Virus record (IMG/VR): IMGVR_UViG_3300025276_000237 | Coordinates: 1-22,385 of that record | Length of the DNA stretch: 22,385 nucleotides | Direction: 5' to 3' (one strand) | Source: a virus | In this document: positions 8,101-13,963 of the stretch, piece after piece | Position numbering within the stretch: position 1 is the first letter of the stretch | Layout: the number at the start of each line of letters is the position of its first letter | The notes under the pieces: model-generated | Told to the model about the DNA's origin: nothing | Seen by the model: only the letters and a program-made list of their open reading frames with translations | Database searches by the model: none | Translations under genes and position numbers: made by a program

Positions 8101-8315
8101 ATAACAGGTAATTTATTTTCTGTTGCTGGTGGTAACTGTATTCTTGCACCACCTGAACCACCTGAGTCTCCTCCTCGCATTTGTCGTTTCATTAACAAAC
8201 GAGATGCACCAATAGATAGAAGTGTTGAGCCAATTGCAGTAAAGATTGTTGCCGCTGTACCTGTAATACCGATTGCCGCAACTACATATGCCGCCGCCAT
8301 TGTAAATATTGCCAT
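5175..8315 (-). CDS. J-like tail tip attachment / central fibre protein
   Basis: At 1046 residues this is the largest protein here. A hydrophobic Ala/Gly/Ile-rich N-terminus (about 1-43) precedes the segment at about 55-100 (LPPATENKLPVIYGSAYIGG) typical of J-like tail tip proteins of marine phages. Residues about 280-460 (LQMLADSCDSWLQYSE, GQWRVII, VEAGDVIRVK) match the GpJ/phage-tail-3 hub region. A fibronectin-III-like region at about 515-715 ends with SVYFWSVTAKNQ and is interrupted by two GTTNW modules (about 586-662). The C-terminal 250 residues are unique and probably bear host recognition. AGGAG lies 7 bases before the ATG. Position after the tape measure and the M/L-like genes fits lambda gpJ, which sits at the tail tip and binds the receptor. 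Compared with lambda, no NlpC/P60 (K) gene lies upstream. Confidence 0.85.
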   Translation of the reverse strand: MAIFTMAAAYVVAAIGITGTAATIFTAIGSTLLSIGASRLLMKRQMRGGDSGGSGGARIQLPPATENKLPVIYGSAYIGGSVTDAKISSDNKTMWYCVAMAEVTDTGGYTFDTNNIFYNGLKVQFGSEGVVTGLINNTTPATIDTKMSGQIRIYLFPDGAITPGQNTTQTAQQIMQDTEIPSGQRWTSSDLMSKCAFAIIKVKYNPEKGTTSLGGLTARLTNSLDQPGSVFLDYMQNQRYGCAIPTAQIDAVSLTNLNTYSNYDLPYTGVGGGATTQKRYRINGPVATGTDCLSNLQMLADSCDSWLQYSEFLGQWRVIINQSYTDYTTISDLYLVDDNNLVGGINVAPINLNETFNQLEVAYPNESIRDQTDYQLINLSDYAVGSMSPNEAVNKLDVDFPIVNTSVQSVYLGVRRLLQSREDIIITLQLDYSGIQVEAGDVIRVKNNVYGWDVLNAGEGKLFRVANVSEEKYGDGSLGARLTAFEYNNTVYDDFALQAFEPSPNTGIVNPNFMEVPNAPRLFLNNNRPDGVTTLEVIGQVPNLGLFTHLEFNYGTNTNTDAHALYKRTENATGNPLTADITADQILIGQHYTIKTLGTTNWLNIGADAVALSLAPLSLLQVGKLYIIISSGTTNWQAVGAVLGVSGESFIATGTGEGTGTAIAKDFVATGAGLADSEVHTSYKIEMNDLPDSVYFWSVTAKNQTQGVTSVASSAIAWDGSVVSAPITTTICNVNSSGTTITWTPANDTLAAGGRATIISGDGDFVASPLTFIATMTSNVEAELNQAPSVAIVNACVEFNYFDANNDQGGITGNSIQSNTITYNNMTSSGDMYAQQRISNYIYQTSDAGNTTVIPPTDLTTYGSLSTINTNRPKYLNTAYSGTTSDLYPYYQGTASTADGYLASSTGSLTPALAAQLNFTNGLKNFWCIEYKPYDGNIRIPVEENVLCEFAGQFVSDVDCTIQFGAFAVFNLAPDNMAMDSESFDTFNLKANQPTRIDLERKTSLQSSVPGAFNVGTGFVIRLMTSGANVIAMQGDFNNYRLKGGN
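6324..6584 (-). other. Two tandem GTTNW beta modules inserted in the J-like protein
   Basis: Residues about 578-664. The first unit reads IGQHYTIKTLGTTNWLNIGA and the second VGKLYIIISSGTTNWQAVGA; only the second continues into GESFIATGTGEGTGTA, so the first is truncated. Units of this shape (YxI-x2-GTTNW-x2-GA ... F-x-ATG-x-G-x-GTGTA) recur in phage structural proteins. Flanking sequence resembles one FN3 domain split in two. Confidence 0.65.
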
Positions 8316-8316
8316 A

Positions 8317-8775
8317 TTATGCTCCTGCTACCCAGACTTCTTCTGATTTACGATATCCTAACTTTTCAAATTTAATTTGATCTAAGTGTTCAGTTTTCGT
8401 AACTGTATATGTTGAAATTTCTTCTTTTTTTATCATTTCTTCTGCTATTTTCTTGTATGTTGACAACATTTTGTAACATGCACTTGATTTGCGATGTTCA
8501 GGCTCAACATAAATTAATAATTCGTTTAAAACAGTTTTATCAGGGTAAAATATGTTTGGATTCTTTAATGCAAGTATAATACCGACTAATTTGTCTTCGT
8601 GTTCAGCCACAATCGCTGTTCCTGCACCTAAAATAATATGATGATATAATTTATTAACATATTCTAAGTCTAAATTACCGTAATTCTTAAGATCAAGTTC
8701 TACACCATCATAAAAGTTTTTGACTAAATCAATAACTTTGTCTATATCAAACTTATCTGCTTTACGTACTATCAT
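8317..8775 (-). CDS. GNAT-family N-acetyltransferase
   Basis: A 152-residue protein of typical GNAT length. The N-terminus IVRKADKFDIDKVIDLV matches the first strand and helix. About 54-70 (AIVAEHEDKLVGIILAL) match strands 2-3. Motif A is at about 85-108 (ELLIYVEPEHRKSSACYKML), and ENLGYRK-like FEKLGYRKSEEVW closes the fold. The acetyl-CoA pyrophosphate loop, usually Q/R-x2-G-x-G/A, reads R95-K-S-S-A-C100; Gly is replaced by Ser, a variant I recall in other phage GNATs. The ATG overlaps the upstream stop by four bases (ATGA), and the gene sits between the L-like and J-like genes. The substrate is unknown. It could modify a virion or host protein, or be a structural co-opted fold. Confidence 0.8.
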   Translation of the reverse strand: MIVRKADKFDIDKVIDLVKNFYDGVELDLKNYGNLDLEYVNKLYHHIILGAGTAIVAEHEDKLVGIILALKNPNIFYPDKTVLNELLIYVEPEHRKSSACYKMLSTYKKIAEEMIKKEEISTYTVTKTEHLDQIKFEKLGYRKSEEVWVAGA

Positions 8776-9431
8776 CGTTGTTGATTTCGGCGATTGTTCC
8801 CGCCTCCGCCGCCGCCACCGCCACCAGCAAGAGTTGTTTTAGAATCTGATTCTCCACCAAAGTCAAAATTAACACCTGCGATACTATAAACTTGATCCAT
8901 GCTTGTATCTGTTGGATTAAATACTTGCCAACTTTCTTTGTTTGTTTTTCTGCCTGCTATTCTGTTAGATAATACATTTACGTAACTACTGGCTGAAACC
9001 GCAACTGTAAAGTTATCATCTTGCTGACTACGATCTTCTGTTATACCAAATGATGTAATAATGCCTCTAAATCTGTTATATGCAGTTTGTATAATACCTG
9101 CATCATTGTAAAACCCACGTTGAACTTGTACTTCACTACCTCTGATCTTAGTACCTAGTACTAAAAAGATATTGTCTGCCCCAATACCTGATAATGATAT
9201 AATTGTGTCACCTGCTGTTACTCTTAAATCTCTGTTTTGTGCACCGACTTGTAATAATCCACCTAAAGGCAAGTAAACAACACTATCTATTGTTTCTTCT
9301 TTGTATGCACTACTAAATGTATAGACTGTAGTGTCTGTAGGATCAGTATAATCGTTAAAAATAGTAAGTTTTACAAACTCTGCTGATTTTATTTGACTAG
9401 TATTTTGTACTTCTGGTATATTCTGTGTCAT
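8772..9431 (-). CDS. Tail tip protein, L-like position
   Basis: I place the start at ATG 9429-9431, not at the in-frame ATG 18 bases earlier. AGGAGA lies six bases before 9431, and the upstream stop TAA overlaps this ATG by one base. The product is then 219 residues beginning MTQNIPEV. The body has the pattern of L-like/DUF2163-type minor tail proteins: VYLPLGGLLQVG, then repeated short strands, and near the end WQVFNPTDTSMDQVY, which parallels the QR-x-GDxxxEY region of that group. It lacks the Cys cluster of lambda gpL. The C-terminus is nine consecutive Gly followed by NNRRNQQR, a flexible basic tail encoded by a GC-rich patch. Role inferred: tail tip assembly before J. Confidence 0.65.
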   Translation of the reverse strand: MTQNIPEVQNTSQIKSAEFVKLTIFNDYTDPTDTTVYTFSSAYKEETIDSVVYLPLGGLLQVGAQNRDLRVTAGDTIISLSGIGADNIFLVLGTKIRGSEVQVQRGFYNDAGIIQTAYNRFRGIITSFGITEDRSQQDDNFTVAVSASSYVNVLSNRIAGRKTNKESWQVFNPTDTSMDQVYSIAGVNFDFGGESDSKTTLAGGGGGGGGGNNRRNQQR

Positions 9432-10120
9432 TATGCATCTCCTACCCATTCGTATAAATCAAATGAACTACTAAACTCAATTAATGCGTTACTTGTAGTT
9501 ACACCTGCACTATTTTGTTGATATCCACCTGGTACTAACTTATATATAGGCATATTAGGGCAAAACATGTAAAAATTACAGTCATTTCCGTACTTAAGTG
9601 TGTTACCTACAACTGAACTTGTAATAATATTAGGTCTATGTGTAATAACTTGTACTGTTGTCCCTGTTCCTCTTGTTATTTCTGTAGTAGAAGTAAAAGG
9701 ATATGTATTTTTACCAATCTGAATAAGATCATTTGGCTTAAACAATACTCTTGTTGATGAAATTGCTGGTAAATTAGTTAATGTAAGAACATTACCCACA
9801 AATGATTGCACTGTTATTGCGTTTTTTTGTGATTGATTCAGAGTTCCTTGATATTTAAAGATCCAAGATAGACATGCATTACTACCAAACGTAACTACTT
9901 GTGGTGTATTTCTGTCTAGTACGTCTAATGCTTCCATTAATGGTCTTGCATTGTCATAACGTAAACTAGAAGGCATGTCTAATGACATACGCCATGGCTG
10001 AAATGTTGGTGTCTCTGAAGTACGAGGTACTTCGTTTCGTGTTGTTTGTATACCAACAACTTTTCTACGATCAATAGCAATGCCATTACAGTTGTTAATA
10101 ATTGTTTGTAAACCTGACAT
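9431..10120 (-). CDS. Minor tail protein, M-like position
   Basis: A 229-residue protein between the tape measure block and the L-like gene, where lambda carries gpM. Visible features: IAIDRRKVVGIQTTRNEVPRT near the N-terminus, then WRMSLDMPSSLRYDNARPLMEALDVLDR at about 43-70, a helix likely to pack against the tail tip, and a beta-rich remainder. I recall similar proteins next to L-like genes in uncultured marine phages, without a firm family name. It could be a distal tail or hub component. The stop overlaps the next start by one base, so the two proteins are probably made in a coupled fashion. Confidence 0.6.
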   Translation of the reverse strand: MSGLQTIINNCNGIAIDRRKVVGIQTTRNEVPRTSETPTFQPWRMSLDMPSSLRYDNARPLMEALDVLDRNTPQVVTFGSNACLSWIFKYQGTLNQSQKNAITVQSFVGNVLTLTNLPAISSTRVLFKPNDLIQIGKNTYPFTSTTEITRGTGTTVQVITHRPNIITSSVVGNTLKYGNDCNFYMFCPNMPIYKLVPGGYQQNSAGVTTSNALIEFSSSFDLYEWVGDA

Positions 10121-10132
10121 AAGTAAATCCTA

Positions 10133-10333
10133 TTATTTCTTTGAGAAACTTTGCAATTGAGTTACGTTTCTTATCTCTGAACCATAGCCAATCACATACA
10201 TTAAAAATGTAAGTGGTAATAACCACAGTGAGATTTCTGAGAACATGTGTCCCCATGTTAAAGATATTGCACCTAAACTAAAAACATTTAATGTTCCTGT
10301 TGATGGTACTTGTTTGTCGCTTGTAATTTTCAT
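10133..10333 (-). CDS. Small membrane protein after the tape measure gene
   Basis: 66 residues with one clear transmembrane helix at about 35-55 (LWLLPLTFLMYVIGYG), a hydrophilic N-terminus and a basic C-terminal tail ending FSKK. The ribosome binding site is strong (AAAGGAAAAACAAATG). The leader resembles those at 13655 and 13884. There is no signal-peptide cleavage motif. A single-helix protein of this size could be a pinholin or other membrane effector, or a membrane-embedded tail-tip accessory protein. Nothing here decides between these; no endolysin gene is adjacent, which weakens a lysis role. Confidence 0.65.
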   Translation of the reverse strand: MKITSDKQVPSTGTLNVFSLGAISLTWGHMFSEISLWLLPLTFLMYVIGYGSEIRNVTQLQSFSKK

Positions 10334-10359
10334 TTGTTTTTCCTTTTTTAAGTTGTTGT

Positions 10360-12807
10360 TTAGCCGTACGGCATTTCTGATTGTGCCATTTGCACTGTAC
10401 CGAGCAATATTTTACGATTCTCAGCAAACAATTGTGCGACTGATTTAGCATCAACAGCACTAACTGCGTTTGTTATGTTTGTTACATTGTTAACTGTACT
10501 ACCACCCATTGATTGTCCATTAGGTATAACTGTACCTGATGATTTTGGTACGAATAGTTCGGGTCCTTCTTCACCCACAATGTATGGTCTACCACCTTGT
10601 GCTGGTCCACCTTTTGCAAGTCCAAAGATAGATTTAAAGAAGTCTCCGACTCCTCCACCTCCGCCTGTGCCTCCCATTGCACCTAGCAATGTACCCATTA
10701 GTTTTTGTATTTGACTTCTAATAAGCATTTCTACCATGCTGTCAAGCAAGTCTTTAAATGATAACTTACCTGTCTTAGCAAAGTTAACAAATGCATCTTC
10801 TACGCCTTTTGTAAACGTCTCAAATATTGCTTTTGCTTTGTCTGCTTCGTTTGTACTATCTTCTATAAATTGATTTAATGCATCATTCCATCCTTGTTCA
10901 AAAGTACGTGATGCATTGTATCCTGCTAGTCCTAATGCTTGTTGTTTAAGTATAGCAACATCAGTAGCATCTGATACGTCTTTCATTTGTTGTGTAATAG
11001 TATCAATTGCTGTTTGATCAACTCCTGGCTTTAAATCAATTAATTGATCTTTTAACTCTGCTAACGTTTCATCTCTAAGTTCTTCTAAGTCTCGTTTAAG
11101 ATCATCTTGTGATTTTTGAAACGCAGTCATGTTTAATTGATCTAGTTCTTTTTGTAAATCATTTGTGCCTTCTGCAATTTCATTATTGAAATCTGTTACA
11201 GCCGATCTAGCATCTTTTAATCTTTCATCTACGTCAATTAAACTTTGATTAAGAAGTTTCATGGCTTGAGTATAATGCTCAATACCCATTAATCCTGAGT
11301 CGTATGCTTCTGTCAATTCCTCAATTGCTTGTAATCTAAATGCTTCTTCTCTTACATTTTTTATTATGTTTTTGTTTAATTCACCTAAGAAATGAGCATA
11401 TGTTTTTTCAAGTTTAATTTTATCTTCTACAACTTTGGCTGCTTTTGCATCTGCGGCCGCTTTTTTCTTTGCGGCTTCTGCGGCATCTTCTTCTGCTTGA
11501 TTAAGTTCTTCTAGTTCTCTTGTAGCTTTTTCTGCGGCTGTTTCAAACCCTAGTAGACCTTTACTAAAGTCAATGATAGCATCTCGTGGACCCTTCATAA
11601 AGTCTGGTCCACCTAGTTTTTTAGTTGCAAAACTTAAGAGTTCTAGTATTCCTATAACTGCTCCTACTGGACCCAAGAATCTTATGAATAGTCTGCCTAC
11701 GTTAGTAAGAACTTTACCTAGAGAACCTATTAATCCACCTGCGGCTGCTTTTCCAGCGCCGCCTCCTCTGAAGCCTAAAGTAATTACTCCTAATAAGCCT
11801 TGTAGTAAACTCTTAGTATTTTTTGCTATCATGCCAAACGAAGTTAATGTTTTTCCGTTTTTAAGCACCGTAGTGCCCATTGCAATAAATGAACCTTGCA
11901 ATCTACCTAGCATGCCTAACATTCCGCCTGCACCGAATACTACTATAAGCAGACCGGCCGCATAAACTAGTTTGTCAAAACTTTCTACTAGTTTCCCAAC
12001 ATCCATCTCATTGATAGATTTTGCTAACTTTTCGATTGCTCCGGCTAAGCCTTCCATTACTCCTGTTTCTGATTCAATAGAACCGAATAAAGCAAGAGTA
12101 GCATTTCTTAAAGAAGTAAATGCTTGACTTACTGTAACTGCTGTTAAATCAAAATCAGACTGAACACTATCTTTCATTTTACGAGTAGCCGCTAATATAA
12201 CGTCTGCTGTAAGTGCGCCTTCTTTGGCTAGGGCTCTTAATGCACCAATTGGCTTACCTAATGCTTCTGCTAACTTTAACATAAATGCACTGTTACTTTC
12301 AGCAATACTGTTAAATTCATCACCACGTAAAACACCAGATGCTAGTGCTTGACCAAACTGTCTAATTGCACCTGAGGCTGCCGCCGCATCAGCACCTGAT
12401 ATTGCTAATGTTTGTCCAAAGACTCTAGTAATGTCTGCAATTTCTGCTTGACTAGTACCTAAATCTTTTGTTGCAATAACAAGATCAGCATACAAACTTG
12501 CCGTAGCAGATAAACTAGACCGTGAATCTGCGGCTACTTGAGTAACAAGTTTTATGGCTTTGGCTGCCTCATCTGTACTTCCTGTTACTGCTTTTAATCT
12601 GTTATTAAGATTAGTAAACTCATCACCTAATTTGATGATTTCTCCAACACCAATAACTGCAAATAATCCAGCAAATGCTTTAGTTAAACCAGAGACACCT
12701 GACTTTGCTTCTTTACTAAACTGTTTTGTTTTCTTTTCGCTTTGGGCTAGACCCTTGTTAAACTGCTTATTGTTTAACGTTAATGCTACTTTAATATCTT
12801 GTGCCAT
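10360..12807 (-). CDS. Tail tape measure protein
   Basis: 815 residues. About 60-240 match the conserved N-terminal tape-measure domain (LNNRLKAVTGSTDEA, LYADLVIATKDLG, FGQALASGVLRGDEFNSI, LAKEGALTADVI). Hydrophobic helices follow at about 280-300, 333-346 and 370-395. A Lys/Glu/Ala coiled coil spans about 420-600. The lambda-H-like C-terminal domain lies at about 633-705 (WNDALNQFIED, FAKTGKLSFKDLLDSM), followed by a Gly linker and GGRPYIVGEEGPELFVPK at about 738-755, a signature of many siphophage tape measures. It fixes tail length and is expelled into the host at infection. At about 0.15 nm per residue the length suggests a tail of roughly 120 nm (inference). It follows the G/T chaperone, as in lambda. 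Confidence 0.95.
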   Translation of the reverse strand: MAQDIKVALTLNNKQFNKGLAQSEKKTKQFSKEAKSGVSGLTKAFAGLFAVIGVGEIIKLGDEFTNLNNRLKAVTGSTDEAAKAIKLVTQVAADSRSSLSATASLYADLVIATKDLGTSQAEIADITRVFGQTLAISGADAAAASGAIRQFGQALASGVLRGDEFNSIAESNSAFMLKLAEALGKPIGALRALAKEGALTADVILAATRKMKDSVQSDFDLTAVTVSQAFTSLRNATLALFGSIESETGVMEGLAGAIEKLAKSINEMDVGKLVESFDKLVYAAGLLIVVFGAGGMLGMLGRLQGSFIAMGTTVLKNGKTLTSFGMIAKNTKSLLQGLLGVITLGFRGGGAGKAAAGGLIGSLGKVLTNVGRLFIRFLGPVGAVIGILELLSFATKKLGGPDFMKGPRDAIIDFSKGLLGFETAAEKATRELEELNQAEEDAAEAAKKKAAADAKAAKVVEDKIKLEKTYAHFLGELNKNIIKNVREEAFRLQAIEELTEAYDSGLMGIEHYTQAMKLLNQSLIDVDERLKDARSAVTDFNNEIAEGTNDLQKELDQLNMTAFQKSQDDLKRDLEELRDETLAELKDQLIDLKPGVDQTAIDTITQQMKDVSDATDVAILKQQALGLAGYNASRTFEQGWNDALNQFIEDSTNEADKAKAIFETFTKGVEDAFVNFAKTGKLSFKDLLDSMVEMLIRSQIQKLMGTLLGAMGGTGGGGGVGDFFKSIFGLAKGGPAQGGRPYIVGEEGPELFVPKSSGTVIPNGQSMGGSTVNNVTNITNAVSAVDAKSVAQLFAENRKILLGTVQMAQSEMPYG

Positions 12808-12809
12808 AA

Positions 12810-13097
12810 TTAAATCTTCCTAACGTATTTTGAGGCTTTATCGTCTAGTTGTTCAATTGTTGGCTGAGTGAAACCTTGAGGTGCTTGTTTGCTGTATCCC
12901 TCGTTGAGTCTACCTGCATATGCATAGTTAGACACAATTTTGTTTCCTTTTTTAATTGTTTTATTTCTTGCGTTGCCTGATGCAACAGGGGTATTTTCTT
13001 TTGTAATTTTTAAGGCCTCATCAACCAAGTATGATGGCAAACCAGCAAGTTCTTTCATGCGTTTGTCAAATACTGTTGTGTTGATCCTTATGCCCAT
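12810..13097 (-). CDS. HK97 gp10-like tail completion protein
   Basis: 95 residues between the chaperone pair and the tape measure. The core TPVASGNARNKT, then VSNYAYAGRLNEG and APQGFTQPTIEQL, has the pattern of the HK97 gp10 / tail-completion family (TPxxtGxxRxs ... Y-A-x-x-h-E-G ... P). The family members join or complete the head-tail neck or the tail end. Here it is shorter than usual (families run to about 130) and lies after the major tail protein rather than before it. Ends two bases before the tape measure ATG. No strong Shine-Dalgarno is visible; coupling with the preceding frame (five-base gap) is likely. Confidence 0.65.
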   Translation of the reverse strand: MGIRINTTVFDKRMKELAGLPSYLVDEALKITKENTPVASGNARNKTIKKGNKIVSNYAYAGRLNEGYSKQAPQGFTQPTIEQLDDKASKYVRKI

Positions 13098-13101
13098 ATT
13101 A

Positions 13102-13323
13102 TTATTTACCCATAATCTCTAATAGTTCATCGTCTGTATAATCTGGTATAGGCGCCTTACCATCTATTTGTTTTTTGTTATGATAATGTTCAAACGACAT
13201 GGCCGCATCCATTATATACAAATCAAAAGTGTCTGCATCTTTTATCACCTGACTTGGAAGCAGACCGTATCTTTTACCTATTCCATCTATTTGCATGATT
13301 GAGTTCATTTTCATGGACTTCAT
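13102..13323 (-). CDS. T-like C-terminal extension of the tail assembly chaperone (made by -1 frameshift)
   Basis: This 73-codon frame is the -1 frame relative to the G-like gene. From the slippery site, codons GTA ACA TCT GAC AGC ATT GAT lead without a stop into its first ATG. The predicted fusion (13102-13655) is 104 + 7 + 73 = 184 residues. No ribosome binding site precedes the ATG at 13323, so independent translation is unlikely. The sequence IGKRYGLLPSQVIKDADTFDLYIMDAAMSFE matches the pattern of frameshift-encoded T extensions (xRYGxxPSxVxxAxxxDLxIxD). In lambda the G-T fusion binds the tape measure and recruits the tail tube protein. The tape measure gene lies two genes downstream. Confidence 0.85.
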   Translation of the reverse strand: MKSMKMNSIMQIDGIGKRYGLLPSQVIKDADTFDLYIMDAAMSFEHYHNKKQIDGKAPIPDYTDDELLEIMGK

Positions 13324-13340
13324 ATCAATGCTGTCAGATG

Positions 13341-13655
13341 TTACTTTCCCAAACTTTCGGTGACCTTTTGAACGACTTTGATCAAAATATTAGTTGGCAT
13401 CATAGTGCCATCTTTAATAATCTCTTTGCCTTTCTCATCAAGTATAAGTGACTTAGCAACACCAATCATATCTCCTATATTAGGATTCTGATTTTCGATA
13501 TTTGATGCTAAGTTTGCAAGTTTGATGAAGACTTCCATAGGCTGTCTATCCCATGTGTAGAAAGATAAAGGCTCACCGAATTCTTTTACGGTGTCTTCGT
13601 CCTCTATGAGTACTTCGATTAGTTGGGGTTTTGTTGTAATTTCTGATAGTTTCAT
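13341..13655 (-). CDS. Tail assembly chaperone, G-like
   Basis: 104 residues, acidic, with a ribosome binding site AAAGGAAAAC before ATG. The placement between the major tail protein and the tape measure, the length and the overlapping -1 frame all match lambda gpG. The last codons are AGT TTG GGA AAG TAA: the heptamer G-GGA-AAG lies directly before the stop, identical to the lambda slippery sequence. TTTGGGA, which also has the X-XXY-YYZ pattern, overlaps it. The protein coats the tape measure during tail assembly and is absent from the finished virion (family knowledge). Sequence similarity to known G proteins is not evident by eye; the assignment rests on position and frameshift architecture. 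Confidence 0.8.
   Translation of the reverse strand: MKLSEITTKPQLIEVLIEDEDTVKEFGEPLSFYTWDRQPMEVFIKLANLASNIENQNPNIGDMIGVAKSLILDEKGKEIIKDGTMMPTNILIKVVQKVTESLGK
13344..13350 (-). promoter_or_regulatory. -1 ribosomal frameshift slippery heptamer GGGAAAG
   Basis: In frame as G-GGA-AAG, immediately followed by the TAA stop of the G-like gene. After a -1 slip the next codons are GTA ACA TCT, open into the T-like frame. It is the same heptamer that lambda uses for its G-T fusion. No obvious stem-loop directly downstream was found by eye. Confidence 0.85.
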
Positions 13656-13680
13656 TTGTTTTCCTTTAAGTTAAGTTGTT
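13656..13680 (-). promoter_or_regulatory. Shared translation leader (AAGGAAAACAAATG type)
   Basis: The minus strand reads ACAACAACTTAAC, then TTAAAGGAAAACAAATG at the G-like gene. Almost the same leader precedes the genes starting at 10333 (ACAACAACTTAA, AAAGGAAAAACAAATG) and 13884 (CAATTTAACTC, AAGGAAAACAAATG). Its recurrence suggests a copied or jointly selected initiation cassette for tail-assembly genes. Confidence 0.6.
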
Positions 13681-13686
13681 GTATTA

Positions 13687-13884
13687 CTATTTAGTCAGGC
13701 CGTTTTCGCCTAAATCTTCGAGTAATTGATTAAGCAGTGCAAGTCTAAATGCTTGTTTTGCTTTGAGTTGTCGAACTGTTGCCAGCATGTTATCTAACAT
13801 GGGCATCATTTTTGCTTCATCACTGATTAGTGATCTAAGTTTGTCTTCGTCTGTTTTTAACCAGACATCGTGTGAATTTGTCAT
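13687..13884 (-). CDS. Small helical protein between major tail protein and G-like chaperone
   Basis: 65 residues, no recognised family. The middle (MLDNMLATVRQLKAKQAFRLALL) forms a likely amphipathic helix, and the C-terminus LLEDLGENG is acidic. Ribosome binding site AAGGAAAAC, 5-6 bases before ATG. It is the first gene after the intrinsic terminator at 13909-13941, so its transcript needs read-through or a promoter within the 79-base gap. The position suggests an accessory of tail assembly, but this is a guess from location. Confidence 0.6.
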   Translation of the reverse strand: MTNSHDVWLKTDEDKLRSLISDEAKMMPMLDNMLATVRQLKAKQAFRLALLNQLLEDLGENGLTK

Positions 13885-13908
13885 TTGTTTTCCTTGAGTT
13901 AAATTGTT

Positions 13909-13941
13909 AAAAAGCAGAGACGCTGTTTCCAGCGTCTTTGC
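13909..13941 (-). terminator. Rho-independent terminator after the major tail protein gene
   Basis: On the minus strand, stem AGACGCTG / CAGCGTCT with a GAAA tetraloop, extended by GCA / TGC across one A-C mismatch (12-position stem in total), and followed by five T. The loop is at 13926-13929. It begins 23 bases after the stop of the major tail protein gene. It is the only clear intrinsic terminator I found in the window. Confidence 0.9.
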
Positions 13942-13963
13942 GATCTGATTTTATTACAAGTTA

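Noticed and set aside
9432-9449. Upstream ATG giving a six-residue longer L-like protein (MGRRCI...)
   Set aside because: The AGGAGA ribosome binding site lies within this extension and fits the ATG at 9431, which overlaps the upstream stop as TAATG.
10133-10333. Calling the small membrane protein a holin
   Set aside because: One transmembrane helix and small size fit, but no endolysin, spanin or lysis cluster is adjacent, and the location in the tail operon offers other explanations.
10278-10460. Minus-strand frame of 60 codons overlapping the tape measure end and the small membrane gene
   Set aside because: It runs across two better-supported genes in another frame and has no ribosome binding site; the real genes there have motifs or a transmembrane helix.
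10482-10682. Second minus-strand frame inside the tape measure C-terminal region
   Set aside because: Shadow of the conserved tape measure C-terminus in a different frame; composition is repetitive and no start signal is visible.
13102-13323. T-like frame as an independently translated gene from ATG 13323
   Set aside because: No ribosome binding site precedes that ATG, and the open -1 frame plus lambda-type heptamer explains its expression better.
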